Shown here piece by piece: positions 1 through 8,631 of a DNA stretch of 64,000 bases (the first letter of the stretch is position 1; each line of letters starts with the position of its first letter). The position numbers were made by a program, and so were the translations under genes. The stretch comes from Acinetobacter populi. Lineage in GTDB: Bacteria; Pseudomonadota; Gammaproteobacteria; Pseudomonadales; Moraxellaceae. The stretch is from positions 235,370-299,369 of the forward strand of contig NZ_NEXX01000006.1 in NCBI RefSeq assembly GCF_002174125.1, written 5' to 3'. The notes under the pieces were generated by a model. The model had not been told where the DNA came from. It saw nothing but the letters and a program-made list of their open reading frames with translations, and made no database searches.

Positions 1-563
1 TTCGGATGTCTTTGGTTACTCAGGAAGAAGCGAAAAACTTTAAAGTTTCGACTGATGAAGTACCTGGATTTATGGGCACCATTCGTCCACAAATTGGTGG
101 TATCTATGGTGGTGTACGTATCGATATTTTACAATCCCCACTGGGTATTCCATGTAATAACCCGCCATTTGGTACCATGAGTGCGATTGATCTCAATAGC
201 AAAAAACTGATCTGGCAAGTGCCAATGGGTACTGCGAAAGAGCTTGGTCCATTTGGGATTAAATCGCATCTGCCAATGCCTATTGGTATGCCAACTTTGG
301 GCGGTCCAACTTCTACAGCATCTGGCTTGATTTTCTTTGCAGGTACACAAGATTATTATCTACGTGCGCTTGATGCAAAAACCGGAAAAGAAATCTGGAA
401 AGCACCTCTCCCTGTTGCTGCGGTTGCTGCACCATTGATTTATCAGTCACCTAAAACCGGTAAACAATATGTCGTTATTTCCGCAGGTGGTGCAAGTCAC
501 TCCAAAGATGTCGGTGATTATATTATTGCCTATGCCCTACCAGACAATTTAATCAAAAAATAA
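1..563 (+). CDS. PQQ-dependent membrane dehydrogenase (glucose/quinate family), 3' end only
   Basis: This is the C-terminal part (about 187 residues) of a membrane-bound PQQ-dependent dehydrogenase; the gene starts outside the window. The end of the eight-bladed propeller is visible, with PFGTMSAIDL, GMPTLGGP, FFAGTQDYYLRALDA, GKEIWK and the closing KQYVVISAGG...GDYIIAYALPD. Proteins of this family oxidise sugars or polyols such as glucose, quinate or shikimate at the periplasmic face and pass electrons to ubiquinone. The fragment closely resembles the end of QuiA at 51888-54317, so the window carries two paralogues. The substrate cannot be decided from the C-terminus; a glucose dehydrogenase (gcd) is one possibility. 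A strong terminator follows the stop codon. In-frame ATG codons inside the fragment are not starts. Confidence 0.93.
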   Translation, partial: RMSLVTQEEAKNFKVSTDEVPGFMGTIRPQIGGIYGGVRIDILQSPLGIPCNNPPFGTMSAIDLNSKKLIWQVPMGTAKELGPFGIKSHLPMPIGMPTLGGPTSTASGLIFFAGTQDYYLRALDAKTGKEIWKAPLPVAAVAAPLIYQSPKTGKQYVVISAGGASHSKDVGDYIIAYALPDNLIKK

Positions 564-584
564 GGATTGATTAAATTAAAGACT

Positions 585-620
585 TCCCTAAATCTATGTA
601 TATAGGTTTAGGGATTTTTT
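585..620 (+). terminator. Rho-independent terminator after the PQQ dehydrogenase gene
   Basis: A 13-bp stem (one G-U pair) with a 4-nt loop spans 585-614 and is followed by six T residues. It lies 22 bases after the stop codon and ends the plus-strand transcript facing hemL. Confidence 0.85.
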
Positions 621-632
621 ATGCCCAAACAT

Positions 633-664
633 AAAAAAATGGCATATCCAAAGACATGCCATTT
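633..664 (-). terminator. Rho-independent terminator after hemL
   Basis: On the minus strand the stem AATGGCAT/ATGCCATT (arms at 656-663 and 638-645) is followed by a run of T residues. It lies directly downstream of the hemL stop, back to back with the plus-strand terminator. Confidence 0.8.
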
Positions 665-681
665 TCTCCAAACCCTAAAAT

Positions 682-1977
682 TTAGGCTTTCATTTCAGCA
701 AAAGTCTCTTTTGCAGCCTGAATGGTTTTTTCAATATCCTCATCAGAATGCGCAGAAGAAATAAATGCTGCTTCAAATGCCGAAGGCGCAAAATAAACAC
801 CACGGCGCAACATGCCATGAAAGAATTGCTTAAAGGCATCTACATCGCATTTCAGCATCGAATCAAAACTGGAAATATCGTCCTGATCGGTAAAATACAG
901 ACCAAACATGCCACCAACCTGTTGAGTTTTAAAGGCAATGCCAGCATCGTTTGCTGCCTGCTCTAATCCAGCCAGTAATTTTGCCAATTGCGCTTCCAGT
1001 TTTTCATAAAAACCATCCTGACGGATATGCTTAAACATTTCCAGACCAGCACGCATTGCCAGTGGATTACCTGATAATGTACCTGCCTGATAAACGCCGC
1101 CAAGCGGTGCAATGCACTGCATGATTTCACGCTTACCGCCAAAAGCACCCACAGGCAAACCAGCACCAATGATTTTACCCAGCGTCACGAGATCAGGTTT
1201 CACATCATAGAGTGTATGTGCACCGCCTAGGGCCACACGAAAACCAGTCATCACTTCATCAATAATAAATACAGATTTGTATTCATCACATAACGCACGA
1301 ATGGTCTGTAAAAAGCCATCTTTGGGCTTGACCAGATTCATATTGCCCGCTACAGGCTCAACAATCACCCCTGCGATTTGACTACCAAATTTGGCAAAAC
1401 ATTCTTTCAATGCATCAATGTCGTTATAGGGTAAGACAATGGTATGTTTGGCAAAATCTTCCGGTACACCTTTTGATGTTGGTTCACCAAAAGTGAGTAA
1501 CCCCGATCCGGCTTTGACCAGCAAAGAATCGGAATGACCGTGATAACAACCTTCAAATTTAATAATTTGGTCACGTCCAGTATAGCCACGGGCCAGACGA
1601 ATTGCCGTCATGGTGGCTTCCGTACCCGAATTGGTCATGCGGATCAAATCCACTGCGGGCAGAATGTCACAGATCACATCGGCAAGGGAGGTTTCTGCAA
1701 CTGTTGGTGCACCATAGCTTAGGCCATCTTCGGCTGCCGCTTGTACTGCTTTAACGATATCAGGATGAGAATGGCCCAGAATCATTGGTCCCCAAGAACC
1801 GACATAATCAATATATTGATTGTCATCTTCATCCCACAAATATGCACCCTTGGCACGTTTGATAAAGACTGGTGTCCCGCCCACCCCTTTAAATGCACGT
1901 ACAGGAGAATTTACCCCACCCGGGATATGTTTACTGGCTTCTTCAAAGAGTTGTGCCTGTTTTGCAGAAATGAACAT
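682..1977 (-). CDS. hemL: Glutamate-1-semialdehyde 2,1-aminomutase
   Basis: This PLP enzyme converts glutamate-1-semialdehyde to 5-aminolevulinate, the last step of the C5 route to tetrapyrroles, in the cytoplasm. The protein has 431 residues, normal for the family. It shows [13 protein letters not shown] near the N-terminus, the [15 protein letters not shown] phosphate-binding segment, [11 protein letters not shown] and the PLP-lysine motif [19 protein letters not shown] chose the ATG at 1977 (MFISAK) because GAGAAAG precedes it; the open frame continues 15 bases upstream only through an ATT codon. It lies 15 bases downstream of thiE and is probably cotranscribed with it. hemE, another haem gene, is in this window but not linked. 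Confidence 0.96.
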   Translation of the reverse strand: MFISAKQAQLFEEASKHIPGGVNSPVRAFKGVGGTPVFIKRAKGAYLWDEDDNQYIDYVGSWGPMILGHSHPDIVKAVQAAAEDGLSYGAPTVAETSLADVICDILPAVDLIRMTNSGTEATMTAIRLARGYTGRDQIIKFEGCYHGHSDSLLVKAGSGLLTFGEPTSKGVPEDFAKHTIVLPYNDIDALKECFAKFGSQIAGVIVEPVAGNMNLVKPKDGFLQTIRALCDEYKSVFIIDEVMTGFRVALGGAHTLYDVKPDLVTLGKIIGAGLPVGAFGGKREIMQCIAPLGGVYQAGTLSGNPLAMRAGLEMFKHIRQDGFYEKLEAQLAKLLAGLEQAANDAGIAFKTQQVGGMFGLYFTDQDDISSFDSMLKCDVDAFKQFFHGMLRRGVYFAPSAFEAAFISSAHSDEDIEKTIQAAKETFAEMKA

Positions 1978-1992
1978 AAAACTTTCTCGCAA

Positions 1993-2604
1993 TTATTGAA
2001 ATAACTTTGCCCAAGCATCGACACGCCCGGGAATTTGCTCTGGAGCTAAACCCAGTATATCACTGACCACCGCACAAAGGCTTGCTCCAGCATCGATCAC
2101 CACCTGTGAATTCTCTACCGTTAGCCCACCAATCGCACAGATTGGGACATTCAATTGCTGTTTTGCCTGCTGAATCACAGCAATCCCGACATTGCCAGCT
2201 TCCGGTTTGGTACTGGTGGCATAGACTGCACCAAAGGCCACATAGCTCGCGCCATCAGCAATCGCCTGCTCTGCCAATTGCAGCGAATTTAAACAGGTTC
2301 GCCCAATGATGGCATCTTTACCCAAAACTTGTCTGGCATGCTGTATTGAACCATCATCCTGCCCCAGATGTACATGCACACCAAACTGTCTCGCTTGATC
2401 AAGATCATCATTGATAATCAAAGGCACCGCGTATTGATTACACAACTTAAAAATCTGTTCGATTTCCTGAGTTTGATCAGCCTTTGCTACTTTTTTACGC
2501 CGATATTGTAATAATGCAACCTTTCGGGTTGCCAACGCAGCCTGTAGCTTTTGCAATAACAATGCGAATGGATCATCGTTGGTGATCAGATAAAGTCCTT
2601 GCAT
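1993..2604 (-). CDS. thiE: Thiamine phosphate synthase
   Basis: ThiE joins the thiazole phosphate and hydroxymethylpyrimidine pyrophosphate to form thiamine phosphate. The 203-residue protein is the usual size for a single-domain ThiE and folds as a TIM barrel. Diagnostic segments are LLQYRRKK near the start, LIINDDLDQA, GVHVHLGQDD, IIGRTCLNS, YVAFGAVYATSTKPEA and the phosphate-binding end PICAIGGLTVEN. No TPP riboswitch is evident in the upstream 150 bases. It precedes hemL on the same strand with a 15-base gap, suggesting one transcript. Confidence 0.94.
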   Translation of the reverse strand: MQGLYLITNDDPFALLLQKLQAALATRKVALLQYRRKKVAKADQTQEIEQIFKLCNQYAVPLIINDDLDQARQFGVHVHLGQDDGSIQHARQVLGKDAIIGRTCLNSLQLAEQAIADGASYVAFGAVYATSTKPEAGNVGIAVIQQAKQQLNVPICAIGGLTVENSQVVIDAGASLCAVVSDILGLAPEQIPGRVDAWAKLFQ

Positions 2605-2723
2605 ATTCTTGATTCCTAAAAGATTTCATTATACGTAAATAAATGCTATAGGCTGTATGACCAGTATTTCAGCCCGTTGATAGTTCTGAAGATTTCTGCT
2701 AACAATGATTTCGCATGGATAAT

Positions 2724-2753
2724 ATAAGGCAATAGCATATTATATTGCCTTAT
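2724..2753. terminator. Possible stem-loop between ybbP-like gene and thiE
   Basis: An 11-bp perfect stem with an 8-nt loop lies just after the stop of the permease gene (2761). It lacks a clear T-run on the minus strand, so it may be a weak terminator or an mRNA 3'-end protecting hairpin. Confidence 0.35.
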
Positions 2754-2760
2754 CATCAAC

Positions 2761-5190
2761 CTAGCCAATATTCCTCAAACTCAACAACGGTGCAATTTGC
2801 CAAAGTTTTTGCAAGCGATAGCGACCAATCACACCACATATCATTGCCATCAATAAAGGCAGAATCAACCAATATTGCCAGTGTAATGTCCATGCGATTT
2901 CCATTTTCCATGCCACGATATAGGATACTGTTTCGGCGAAGGCAATCGCCAGCACCCCAGCACCAGCTCCAATACAGGCAAGCTCAATGCTCAGGTAACG
3001 TTTTAACTGTGCTTGTGACATACCAATTGCACGTAACAAGGCAACTTCATGTTTACGCTCGTCCATCAATAAATTCAGGCAGGCCAATAGCACCAGTACA
3101 CCGGCAGCAAATACCAAAAATGCCAGAATACTAATGATCTGTGCAATCACGCTCACCAGTTGTTTGATTTGTTCAATAATGCCATCAATATCAATAAATA
3201 CTGTGGTTGGAAATTGATTAATCAATTCAGCCATCTGCTGATTGTGTTGGGGTGGTACATAGAAACTGCCAAGATAACTGCCCGCATTTTCATCTAACGT
3301 ATCAGGAGAAAAAATAAAGAAAAAGTTTGGACTGAAACTTTCCCATTCAACAATTCTAAAACTGACCACTTTGGCTTCAATGTCACCATCGGGAAGCTCG
3401 AAGCCAAGTTGATCGCCCAACTGTATTCCCAGACTCTCCGCAGTATCTTTTTCAACCGAGACCTGGTACGTTGCTGTAAAATCTTTTGTTCCTGCCACAA
3501 TACGATTGTCTTTAGGAAACGTTGCGCTTTGAGTTAAATTTAATTCCCGTTTCAGACTATTGTTTTTCCTCACCACATCTTCACTAAATGCTTCGCCATT
3601 CTTGGCAATCAAACGACCACGAATATTTGGATATAGCGTTGTCGATTGCCATTGTCGTTCTGCCAATGCTTGTTCAAAAGGTGCCTTATCAAACGGCGGC
3701 AAGCCATAAACAAATTGATTTGGTGTACCTACAGGCAATTGTTGCTGCCAACGCTCGAACATATCACTGCGCAATAAAAATAACACAGTAATCAGGCTTA
3801 AACCCAGTGCCAAGGCTGTCATTTGCAGGCTGACTTTGGCAGGTTCACGTACCCATTGTTCAAAGCGAAAATGCATTTTTCTTAAAGCAGTTAATATGAG
3901 CCAAACCACAGCAAATAGTACAAAACACAATACAAAAATTGCAGCAATAACAGATAAGGTTAAACCAATATTTTCAGTGAGATACAGGGTAAATAGCGAT
4001 AAACTAATCACTGCCGAAGCAATCACGATCCATACTGCAACCTGATCAAACTGGCTTTGACGCAAAACACGAATCGGTGGGACTTTGGCAAGGTGTAAAA
4101 TACTCGGTAAAACAAAGCCGGCAAGTACAATCAAGCAGGTAAAGACTGCATTAGGTAATGGTCCCAAAACAATCGCCCATAGCGAAAACTGCAAACTGAT
4201 ATGGGGAATGGTTGTGAGCATAAGTTTCAGCAAAGCAAAACCAAAAATTACGCCAAAAATACTGCCGAGTAATGTTGCCAACAATGCTACCACAGCCAGC
4301 AACGCCACAAATGCGCCCAGCAATTGCTTACGCGAAGCACCCAAACACCGCAGCATTGCAATATGATCCTGATTTTGTGCCACATAGCGTTGACTGGTTA
4401 AGGCTATGGCAATCCCGCATAATAATAACGTCAATAAATTGGCCAGTTGCATATAGGTTTCAAGATTGCGGATGGGACGCATCAGTCGTGAATTGCTATC
4501 GCTTGCCGAACGCAGTTTTAAAGGTTCTTGTATAAACTGTGCATATTGTTGTTCAAATTGTCTAAGCTGATTTGGTTCTCCCGACATTAACAAGCGATAA
4601 TCAATCCGGCTACCCACCTGAATCGCATTGGTTTTTGCCACATCCTGAAGATGAATAATGACCGTAGGTGAAAAGCCCGACAAACCTGTTTCCTGATTGG
4701 CATCATGTTCAATCTCACCAGTGACCTTAAATTCTGCATCGGCAATATAAATGCGATCACCAATTTTTACTTTTAATAAGTCAAATACCCTTGGGGTCAG
4801 CCAGATCTGTCCCGGCTGAATCTGTTTTACATCAGGAGAAATCTGCAAATCGCCACGCAATGGAAAGGCATCATCAATGGCTTTGACATTGACCATGACA
4901 AATTGTTCGCCGGTATGTGCCATCGAACTAAAAACATAGTTTTGTGAGGTCTGCAAGTGTGTTTCTCTGGCGCGATCCAGCCAAATAGGCTCAATCGGCT
5001 GACTTGAACTGAGTACTAAATCGGCTGCAAGTAACTCCCCTGCTTGCTGCTCAATGGCATATTGAATCTGTTGATTACTAAACTTAAGTGCTGTTGTAGC
5101 ACTAATCGCCAATGATAAGGCAACAATCAATAAAGCAATCCCGCCACTATGTAAACTTTGTCGAAACAGACTGGAAAAAAGCCGAAACAT
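2761..5190 (-). CDS. ABC transporter permease, FtsX/YbbP type
   Basis: This is an 809-residue inner-membrane permease with the MacB/FtsX layout of the YbbP family. It has one N-terminal transmembrane helix (about residues 15-35), a large periplasmic domain, three helices around 250-370, a second half with a further periplasmic domain, and three C-terminal helices with the FtsX signature LLACLNLLMDERKHEVALLRAIGMSQAQL. The first FtsX copy contains QDHIAMLRCLGASRKQLLGAF. Its gene starts 2 bases after the stop of the ATPase gene, so the two form one transporter. In E. coli YbbAP sits next to tesA, as here; the substrate is not established, and export of lipids or lipid-linked products is a guess from that neighbour. 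Confidence 0.88.
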   Translation of the reverse strand: MFRLFSSLFRQSLHSGGIALLIVALSLAISATTALKFSNQQIQYAIEQQAGELLAADLVLSSSQPIEPIWLDRARETHLQTSQNYVFSSMAHTGEQFVMVNVKAIDDAFPLRGDLQISPDVKQIQPGQIWLTPRVFDLLKVKIGDRIYIADAEFKVTGEIEHDANQETGLSGFSPTVIIHLQDVAKTNAIQVGSRIDYRLLMSGEPNQLRQFEQQYAQFIQEPLKLRSASDSNSRLMRPIRNLETYMQLANLLTLLLCGIAIALTSQRYVAQNQDHIAMLRCLGASRKQLLGAFVALLAVVALLATLLGSIFGVIFGFALLKLMLTTIPHISLQFSLWAIVLGPLPNAVFTCLIVLAGFVLPSILHLAKVPPIRVLRQSQFDQVAVWIVIASAVISLSLFTLYLTENIGLTLSVIAAIFVLCFVLFAVVWLILTALRKMHFRFEQWVREPAKVSLQMTALALGLSLITVLFLLRSDMFERWQQQLPVGTPNQFVYGLPPFDKAPFEQALAERQWQSTTLYPNIRGRLIAKNGEAFSEDVVRKNNSLKRELNLTQSATFPKDNRIVAGTKDFTATYQVSVEKDTAESLGIQLGDQLGFELPDGDIEAKVVSFRIVEWESFSPNFFFIFSPDTLDENAGSYLGSFYVPPQHNQQMAELINQFPTTVFIDIDGIIEQIKQLVSVIAQIISILAFLVFAAGVLVLLACLNLLMDERKHEVALLRAIGMSQAQLKRYLSIELACIGAGAGVLAIAFAETVSYIVAWKMEIAWTLHWQYWLILPLLMAMICGVIGRYRLQKLWQIAPLLSLRNIG

Positions 5191-5192
5191 GA

Positions 5193-5966
5193 TTACAAAG
5201 CTCCATGCTGTATGGATTGGTTTAGCTCAAATTCTGATGGATTGGAGGTTTTTGTCTTGATCTCACCCATGCTTCGTTCATGGATATTGCCATCGACCAG
5301 TTGAATCTGTCTTTGGCACTGTGCCGCGAGTTTGGCATCGTGCGTGACCAATACCAACGTTGTACCCAGTTCTTTATTCATCTGAAATAACAAATGCTCA
5401 ATCTCTTTTGCCGTTTCACCATCAAGATTACCGGTTGGCTCATCGGCAAAAACCACTTTTGGTTGTGTTACTAGTGCACGGGCAATGGCTACACGCTGTT
5501 GCTCACCACCGGATAAAACTTTGGGAGTTTGCTGCATTTGACGGGATAGTCCGACTTGTTCCAGCATTTCAGTTGCACGTTTTTTTGCATCGGCATACTG
5601 ATATTGAGCTTGCAAGCGCATCGGCAACATGACGTTATCCAGTGCGGTTAAATGTGGTAGTAGCTGAAAAGACTGAAAGACAAAACCAATATTTTCCAGA
5701 CGAACTTTGGCACGTTGTTCTTCATTCATTTGATAGATCGGATAATCACACAGATAAACCTCTCCACTAGAAGGCCGATCCAATGCAGCCAGTAATCCCA
5801 GCAAGGTGGATTTACCAGAACCCGAACGTCCTGTGATGGCCACTTGTTCCCGAGCGAATATTTCCAGATTAATCTCTTTTAATACATGTATTTTTTGGTC
5901 ATGAATTTGTATCACTTGTGAGAGATTTTTGGTTTTTATCACTGTTTTTTCAGAACTTTGTGGCAT
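5193..5966 (-). CDS. ybbA: ABC transporter ATP-binding protein, YbbA/LolD type
   Basis: This 257-residue cytoplasmic ATPase powers the adjacent permease. It has all the nucleotide-binding motifs: Walker [11 protein letters not shown]-loop [18 protein letters not shown], signature [15 protein letters not shown], Walker [13 protein letters not shown] and switch histidine VLVTHD. The length, the [10 protein letters not shown] segment and the DEPTGNLD motif fit the MacB/LolD/YbbA group. A C-terminal tail of about 30 polar residues goes beyond the core domain. The gene is divergent from tesA with about 40 bases between start codons, so the two share a compact promoter region. Confidence 0.9.
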   Translation of the reverse strand: MPQSSEKTVIKTKNLSQVIQIHDQKIHVLKEINLEIFAREQVAITGRSGSGKSTLLGLLAALDRPSSGEVYLCDYPIYQMNEEQRAKVRLENIGFVFQSFQLLPHLTALDNVMLPMRLQAQYQYADAKKRATEMLEQVGLSRQMQQTPKVLSGGEQQRVAIARALVTQPKVVFADEPTGNLDGETAKEIEHLLFQMNKELGTTLVLVTHDAKLAAQCQRQIQLVDGNIHERSMGEIKTKTSNPSEFELNQSIQHGAL

Positions 5967-6006
5967 GATGGTAGAAGCCTTAACTATTTATTTGTGGAGT
6001 CATGGG

Positions 6007-6630
6007 ATGTTACCCAAACTGCGTTTAATTCTGATCACATTCACACTTGGCAGCTTGGCAAGTATGTCCTTGCAGGCCAAAACCATTTTAATCGTGGGTG
6101 ATAGTATTAGTGCAGCTTATGGCATGTCGCCTGAACAGGGTTGGGTGAAACTGCTACAACAACGTATAGAACAAAAGTACCCTAAACAGCATCGTGTGGT
6201 CAATGCCAGTGTCAGTGGGGAAACCACCAGTGGCGCACTGGCAAGGTTACCCAAACTCCTTAGCACCTATAAACCTGAGATTGTTGTCATTGAACTTGGC
6301 GGTAATGATGGCTTGCGCGGACAACCGCCACAGTTGATTCAAAAGAATTTATCTCAACTGGTTCAGCTCAGTAAAAATAGTAAGGCGCAAGTATTGTTAT
6401 TTGGCATGAAAATTCCACCGAATTATGGCACCAGCTATAGTAAAGCCTTTGAAAATAATTATCAGGTGGTGGCAAAACAGCATAATATCCAACTGCTGCC
6501 TTTTTTTCTTGAGGGTGTGGCTGGTAATAATGCCTTAATGCAGTCAGATCTGATTCATCCCAATGTTAAAGCACAAAGCAAACTACTTGATTCTGCATGG
6601 AAATATATTGAACCCAGCCTGAAAAAATAA
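6007..6630 (+). CDS. tesA: GDSL esterase/acyl-CoA thioesterase I (TesA-like), exported
   Basis: This is a 207-residue SGNH hydrolase, the same size as E. coli TesA, which cleaves acyl-CoA, lysophospholipid and aryl esters in the periplasm. A signal peptide covers about residues 1-24 and ends in LQAK. The four SGNH blocks are present: GDSISAAYGM (nucleophile Ser33), SVSGETTSG (Gly), ELGGNDGLRG (Asn) and SDLIHPN (Asp/His pair). I chose the ATG at 6007, preceded by TGGAG, because it yields the canonical signal peptide; upstream in-frame starts at 5929-5968 would add non-homologous residues and overlap ybbA. The head-to-head arrangement with ybbA/ybbP matches the E. coli neighbourhood. Confidence 0.9.
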   Translation: MLPKLRLILITFTLGSLASMSLQAKTILIVGDSISAAYGMSPEQGWVKLLQQRIEQKYPKQHRVVNASVSGETTSGALARLPKLLSTYKPEIVVIELGGNDGLRGQPPQLIQKNLSQLVQLSKNSKAQVLLFGMKIPPNYGTSYSKAFENNYQVVAKQHNIQLLPFFLEGVAGNNALMQSDLIHPNVKAQSKLLDSAWKYIEPSLKK

Positions 6631-6718
6631 ACGTCGTAAAGATGATGCTTTCAATTGAATGTTTTGTACAGGATCAAAAAGAAAGCATCAATCTACCATT
6701 AAAAATTATAAAAAATCA

Positions 6719-6871
6719 TCAACTTAAATCGTAAAATACTGCAAAATATACACCTATACAAAATAACAGCACATAAATCGAACCATAGATGATCATATTC
6801 TTAAAAGCCTTGTCTGACATGCCACTATCTGCGTATTTTTTTACTGGTTGAGGACGTTTTTCATCATTCAT
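6719..6871 (-). CDS. Small single-pass membrane protein, 50 residues
   Basis: This short open frame is supported by a good ribosome site (AGGGTG, 9 bases before the ATG at 6871) and by its composition. It begins MNDEKRPQPVKKYADSG, then has a charged linker MSDKAFKN and one hydrophobic helix of about 22 residues (IIYGSIYVLLFCIGVYFAVF) next to the C-terminus. I do not recognise a named family. The predicted product is a bitopic inner-membrane peptide. It occupies the gap between tesA and the MocR-type regulator, on the opposite strand to both. Confidence 0.65.
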   Translation of the reverse strand: MNDEKRPQPVKKYADSGMSDKAFKNMIIYGSIYVLLFCIGVYFAVFYDLS

Positions 6872-7090
6872 ATTCAATCACCCTAGACGTATGCCTTATT
6901 TCACCTCCATTATTAAAGGCTAGACAATTAAATAACAGATACACATTCTAGATAAAAAAACATAACAGATTTTATTTCCCTTAAAACTGTTATACTTTTT
7001 ATGCAGTATTTTGTATCTGGTATTGCCCAAGCAAATCCATAAACATGATCATCTGCCCTCTCTTTTAATATTGTTATCCTTAAGCCCTTT

Positions 7091-8533
7091 ATGTTTAAAG
7101 CCGAACAACTTGCCCATACCTTGCATCAACTCATCGAACAGGGCGTGTGGAAACCACATCAAAAACTCCCTTCCTTGCGGGAACAGGCGCAAACCTCCGG
7201 TTATAGTTTGATGACAGTTTTAAATGCGTATCAGGAACTCGAAGCACGAGGGCTGGTCTTTGCCAGAGAAAAATCAGGTTATTATGTTGCCGATCAAAAC
7301 ATGCAGCCTACAGCACTGGATCGTATTGAAGATTCCACATTGCAATCCAACATCCAGATGAATTCCTTTGTATTTGATTATCTCAAATCGATACAACCTA
7401 ACGATATCTTGCCGTTTGGTTCTGCTTTTCCCAATACAGCCTTGCTACATCAACCCAAATTATTACAAATTGTGGCGCAACATGCCCGGCGTAAACAGAG
7501 CTATGAAAGTACCGCCAGTATGCCGCCTGGTCTTTTGACATTACAGCAAATCATTGCACGTCGGTATAGTTTGCAAGGCATTGCCACAGAACCACAGGAT
7601 ATTGTCATCACCTCAGGTTGTCTGGATGCATTAAATCTATCATTACAGGCTGTAGCACAACCCGGCGATTATATTTTATTACAACAAACTATTTTTTATG
7701 GCGCATGGCAGGCAGCAGAGCGCTTGGGCTTAAATGTAATTACCTTGCCAGAACATCCTGAATATGGCTTTGATCTGGAAAAATTTGAACAATGCCTACA
7801 AATGTATCCGATCAAAGTCTGCTGGCTAATGCTCAATAGTCATAATCCGATTGGTTTTAGTGTAAGTGATGACATCAAACAAAAAATTGCACAATTGCTG
7901 GCACGCTATAAGGTTTATCTGATTGAAGATGATGTCTATCAGGAACTTTATTTTGGCAGTAAAAAACCATTGTCGGTCAAATATTTTGATCAAGATCATC
8001 GAGTCTTGCACTGCTCGTCGTTTTCCAAAACATTAGGTGCCGGTTTTCGGGTCGGCTGGGTTCATCACCGAAAACTTTCCAATCAAATTCAGCATTTGCA
8101 ATTGATGAGTACCATTGCTGTCAGTCCACTGCTACAACATGCACTGGTTGATTTTTTATCCACACACCATTATGAAAAACATTTACGATCCTTGCGGCTA
8201 AAGCTGGAACATCATAAAAAATTATTTTATCGCTATTTAAAACAACACCTGCCCGCAGAATGTGAAGTATATTATTATCCGAGCGGCTATTTCCTCTGGA
8301 TCAAACTGCCCAAACACATAGACAGTACCCAGCTCTATCAAACACTTTTGCAACATCGTATCGGTATTGCACCGAGTCAGTTGTTTACAGTCAACCGCCA
8401 ACAGCAACATTTTATCCGTTTAAATTGTTCTTTTGAATTCACCAATCAAACTCAGCATGCACTAGATCTGCTAATTCACAGCATTACATCTGCCAAATTC
8501 GATCAATCATCAACATATAGCGATAAGCCTTAA
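7091..8533 (+). CDS. MocR-type transcriptional regulator (GntR HTH fused to aminotransferase fold)
   Basis: This 480-residue protein joins an N-terminal winged helix-turn-helix of GntR type (about residues 1-75, with KLPSLREQAQTSGYSLMTVLNAYQELEARGLV) to a fold-type I aminotransferase domain (about 105-465). The PLP lysine is in SSFSKTLGAGFRVGWV, and DIVITSGCLDALNLSLQA, NSHNPIGFSV and LIEDDVYQELYF line the cofactor site. Such proteins normally sense PLP or an amino compound and regulate a neighbouring gene. The next gene downstream is a siderophore receptor on the same strand, a possible but unproven target. The tail after about residue 465 is polar and variable. The target and the ligand are unknown. 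Confidence 0.9.
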   Translation: MFKAEQLAHTLHQLIEQGVWKPHQKLPSLREQAQTSGYSLMTVLNAYQELEARGLVFAREKSGYYVADQNMQPTALDRIEDSTLQSNIQMNSFVFDYLKSIQPNDILPFGSAFPNTALLHQPKLLQIVAQHARRKQSYESTASMPPGLLTLQQIIARRYSLQGIATEPQDIVITSGCLDALNLSLQAVAQPGDYILLQQTIFYGAWQAAERLGLNVITLPEHPEYGFDLEKFEQCLQMYPIKVCWLMLNSHNPIGFSVSDDIKQKIAQLLARYKVYLIEDDVYQELYFGSKKPLSVKYFDQDHRVLHCSSFSKTLGAGFRVGWVHHRKLSNQIQHLQLMSTIAVSPLLQHALVDFLSTHHYEKHLRSLRLKLEHHKKLFYRYLKQHLPAECEVYYYPSGYFLWIKLPKHIDSTQLYQTLLQHRIGIAPSQLFTVNRQQQHFIRLNCSFEFTNQTQHALDLLIHSITSAKFDQSSTYSDKP

Positions 8534-8552
8534 AATAAAATAATTTACTATT

Positions 8553-8571
8553 AATAATGATTATCAATAGT
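8553..8571. promoter_or_regulatory. Candidate Fur box upstream of the TonB receptor
   Basis: The 19-mer AATAATGATTATCAATAGT matches the E. coli Fur consensus at about 14 of 19 positions and forms part of a longer imperfect palindrome. It sits about 60 bases before the receptor start codon, where iron-dependent repression would be expected. Confidence 0.65.
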
Positions 8572-8631
8572 AGTACAATCCATTAACAATTTATAATTTT
8601 TCATCTCCCCCATTGAATTAAAGGATTCAAT

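Noticed and set aside
2605..2760. TPP riboswitch upstream of thiE
   Set aside because: The conserved THI-box sequence elements are not present in the upstream segment.
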